Positions 12,368 through 14,091 of a stretch of 14,091 bases of DNA are shown here, piece by piece (positions within the stretch are counted from its first letter, which is position 1; every line of letters starts with the position of its first letter). Source of the stretch: an uncultured Lachnospiraceae bacterium (GTDB taxonomy: Bacteria; Bacillota; Clostridia; Lachnospirales; Lachnospiraceae). The translations under genes and the position numbers were made by a program. Under the pieces are notes generated by a model, which did no database searches, was not told where the DNA came from, and saw only the letters and a list, made by a program, of their open reading frames with translations. Location: positions 1-14,091 of the forward strand of contig CANRJU010000041.1 of NCBI GenBank assembly GCA_947631075.1, in the 5' to 3' direction.

Positions 12368-14091
12368 ATATGTAAAGCCTTACATCTGGTGTTTTATCCT
12401 GGGACCGATTTTTATGATCGTGGAGGTTCTGGGCGAGGTGGTCCTGCCCAAGCTTATGTCCGTGATCATCAATTACGGCGTGGGGCAGCAGATCGGCGTG
12501 GAGCCAAAAGGCACCGGATTCATTCTTATGATAGGAGGCGTCATGATTCTGACGGCGCTGCTCATGATGCTGGGAGGCGTCTTGGGAGCTTATTTCGCGG
12601 TAAAGGCGTCGGTGAACTTCGCCGCGGATCTGCGGCGGGACGTATTCCGCAAGGTGCAGAAGTTTTCCTTTGCCAATATTGAAAAATTTTCCACGGGTTC
12701 CCTTGTGACCCGTCTGACCAACGATATCACCAATATGCAGAACGTCATCGCTATGGCGCTGCGCATGATGCTGCGGGCGCCGGGCATGATGATCGGCGGA
12801 CTGATCATGGCATTTGTCATGAATCCAAGGCTGGCGCTGGTGCTCTGCGTGGTGATACCGCTGCTTGTGGTGGCGTTAGTGCTGGTGATGCGGACGGCGT
12901 TTCCGCGGTTCGACACGATGCAGAACCGGATCGACGCGTTGAACTCCCGGATTCAGGAAAATATCACGAATCAGCGGGTAGTGAAATCTTTTGTGAGGGA
13001 TGATTTTGAAAAGGAGACCTTCGACACGGCCAATCTGGACTTGAAGGATAAGACGCTGCGCGCCATGAAGGTGGTGATTCTGACCATGCCGATCATGACG
13101 CTGACCATGAATATCACGGTCATGGCGGTCGTGTGGTTCGGCGGGCAGCAGATTCTGGTAGGGGATATGCCGGTGGGCGATCTGACGGCGTTTACCACCT
13201 ATGTCACCCAGATTCTCATGTCGCTGATGATGATGTCGATGATCATGATCCAGGGCTCCCGTGCGTTGGCGTCCTCCCACCGTATTCTGGAGGTGCTGAA
13301 CACATCGATCGACCTCAATGACAATGAGGCAAAAGAGAAGGAGCGTCTGGTCACTCAGGGAAAAATCGAGTTTCGGAATGTGGGATTTCGCTATTACAAA
13401 AAGCACAAGCACAATGTGCTGCAGAATATAAACTTTACGGCGAATCCGGGAGAGATTATCGGAATTATCGGCTCTACCGGGTCCGGCAAGAGCTCTCTGG
13501 TGCAGCTGATTCCCAGGCTCTACGACTGCACCGAGGGAGAAGTGTTAGTGGACGGCGTCAACGTAAAGGATTACTCCCTGAACAACCTGCGCAACGGCGT
13601 AGCTATGGTGCTGCAGAAAAATACCCTGTTTTCCGGCTCCATCATGGACAATCTGCGTTGGGGCGATGAAAATGCCACCGACGAGGAGGTCTACGAGGCG
13701 GCGAGAGAGGCGCAGGCCGATCTTTTTGTGCGGGACTTCTCCGAGGGGTACGACATGGAACTGGGACAGGGCGGCGTCAATGTGTCCGGCGGGCAGAAGC
13801 AGCGTCTGTGTATTGCCAGGGCCCTGTTGAAAAAGCCAAAGATATTGATTCTGGACGACAGCACCAGCGCCGTGGACACGGCGACAGAGGCCAAGATCCG
13901 GCAGAGCTTTTCCACTTCCTTAAAGGACACGACCAAGCTGATTATCGCGCAGCGCATTTCCTCTGTGGAGGGAGCGGACCGGATCCTCGTCATGGACGAG
14001 GGGCAGATTGTGGGACAGGGAACCCACGAGGAGCTGCTTGAGAGCTTCGAGACGTATCAGGAGATTTATTACTCACAGAAAGACCGAGAGG
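12351..14091 (+). CDS. ABC exporter half-transporter, degenerate-site subunit (3' end outside window)
   Basis: The frame opens at GTG 12351 (GGAGAG at 12341-12346) as MRQYAKYVKPYIWC and stays open to the window edge for 580 codons, so only the last residues are missing. The N-terminal part (about 1-320) is a six-helix exporter membrane domain. The nucleotide-binding domain follows: Walker A GSTGSGKSS at 374-382 (K380), Q-loop in MVLQKNTLF, signature SGGQKQR at 479-485 and Walker B ILILDDSTSAVD with D502. Residue 503, normally the catalytic Glu, is Asp. This marks the BmrC/TM287-like subunit of heterodimeric exporters, so an active-site partner should follow. Drug or lipid export is likely, but the substrate is unknown. 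The segment at 290-301 is unusually methionine-rich. Confidence 0.93.
   Translation, partial: MRQYAKYVKPYIWCFILGPIFMIVEVLGEVVLPKLMSVIINYGVGQQIGVEPKGTGFILMIGGVMILTALLMMLGGVLGAYFAVKASVNFAADLRRDVFRKVQKFSFANIEKFSTGSLVTRLTNDITNMQNVIAMALRMMLRAPGMMIGGLIMAFVMNPRLALVLCVVIPLLVVALVLVMRTAFPRFDTMQNRIDALNSRIQENITNQRVVKSFVRDDFEKETFDTANLDLKDKTLRAMKVVILTMPIMTLTMNITVMAVVWFGGQQILVGDMPVGDLTAFTTYVTQILMSLMMMSMIMIQGSRALASSHRILEVLNTSIDLNDNEAKEKERLVTQGKIEFRNVGFRYYKKHKHNVLQNINFTANPGEIIGIIGSTGSGKSSLVQLIPRLYDCTEGEVLVDGVNVKDYSLNNLRNGVAMVLQKNTLFSGSIMDNLRWGDENATDEEVYEAAREAQADLFVRDFSEGYDMELGQGGVNVSGGQKQRLCIARALLKKPKILILDDSTSAVDTATEAKIRQSFSTSLKDTTKLIIAQRISSVEGADRILVMDEGQIVGQGTHEELLESFETYQEIYYSQKDRE

Overview
The window looks like a chromosomal stretch from a spore-forming Firmicute of the Clostridia, most likely Lachnospiraceae-like. 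The grounds are strong AGGAGG-type ribosome binding sites, frequent GTG starts, a moderate-to-high GC content with short AT-rich intergenic islands, an FtsEX/coiled-coil M23/S41 block, and a SpoIID-domain protein. The genus cannot be fixed from sequence alone. All ten complete genes read cleanly, with no frameshift. An eleventh gene runs off the right edge.

Region 1 (about 1-6680, + strand) is a probable six-gene operon. It begins with a CdaR/PucR-type regulator behind a plausible SigA promoter, followed by ftsE and ftsX (overlapping), a secreted coiled-coil M23 endopeptidase, a membrane-anchored PDZ-S41 (CtpA-type) protease and a MerR-methyltransferase fusion. It closes with a hairpin terminator. 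FtsEX is expected to gate the M23 hydrolase at the division septum or side wall. The S41 protease next to it may process or remove cell-wall hydrolases.

Region 2 (about 6680-10475, + strand) is a complete dTDP-L-rhamnose cassette in the order rmlA-rmlB-rmlD-rmlC. It turns glucose-1-phosphate and dTTP into dTDP-L-rhamnose for wall or capsular glycans. The rmlA leader can fold into two mutually exclusive hairpins, one of which covers the ribosome binding site. The rmlB-rmlD spacer carries two compact hairpins.

Region 3 (10480-11733, - strand) is one convergent gene for a SpoIID/LytB-domain protein with a C-terminal peptidoglycan-binding domain and no visible signal peptide. It shares a bidirectional terminator with rmlC.

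Region 4 (about 11780-14091, + strand) is a MarR regulator overlapping the first half of an ABC exporter. The promoter is consensus-like (TTGACA-N16-TATAAT). Three tandem 15-bp repeats overlap the -10 box and the start of the transcript and look like an autoregulatory operator. The exporter half has Asp in place of the catalytic Glu, as in heterodimeric exporters, so the partner gene should lie just past the window.

I saw no CRISPR array, transposase, phage gene, tRNA or rRNA. Most of the window is ordinary core biology. The less ordinary items are the rmlA leader, the MarR triple operator, the MerR-methyltransferase fusion, the signal-less SpoIID protein and the regulator heading the ftsEX operon.
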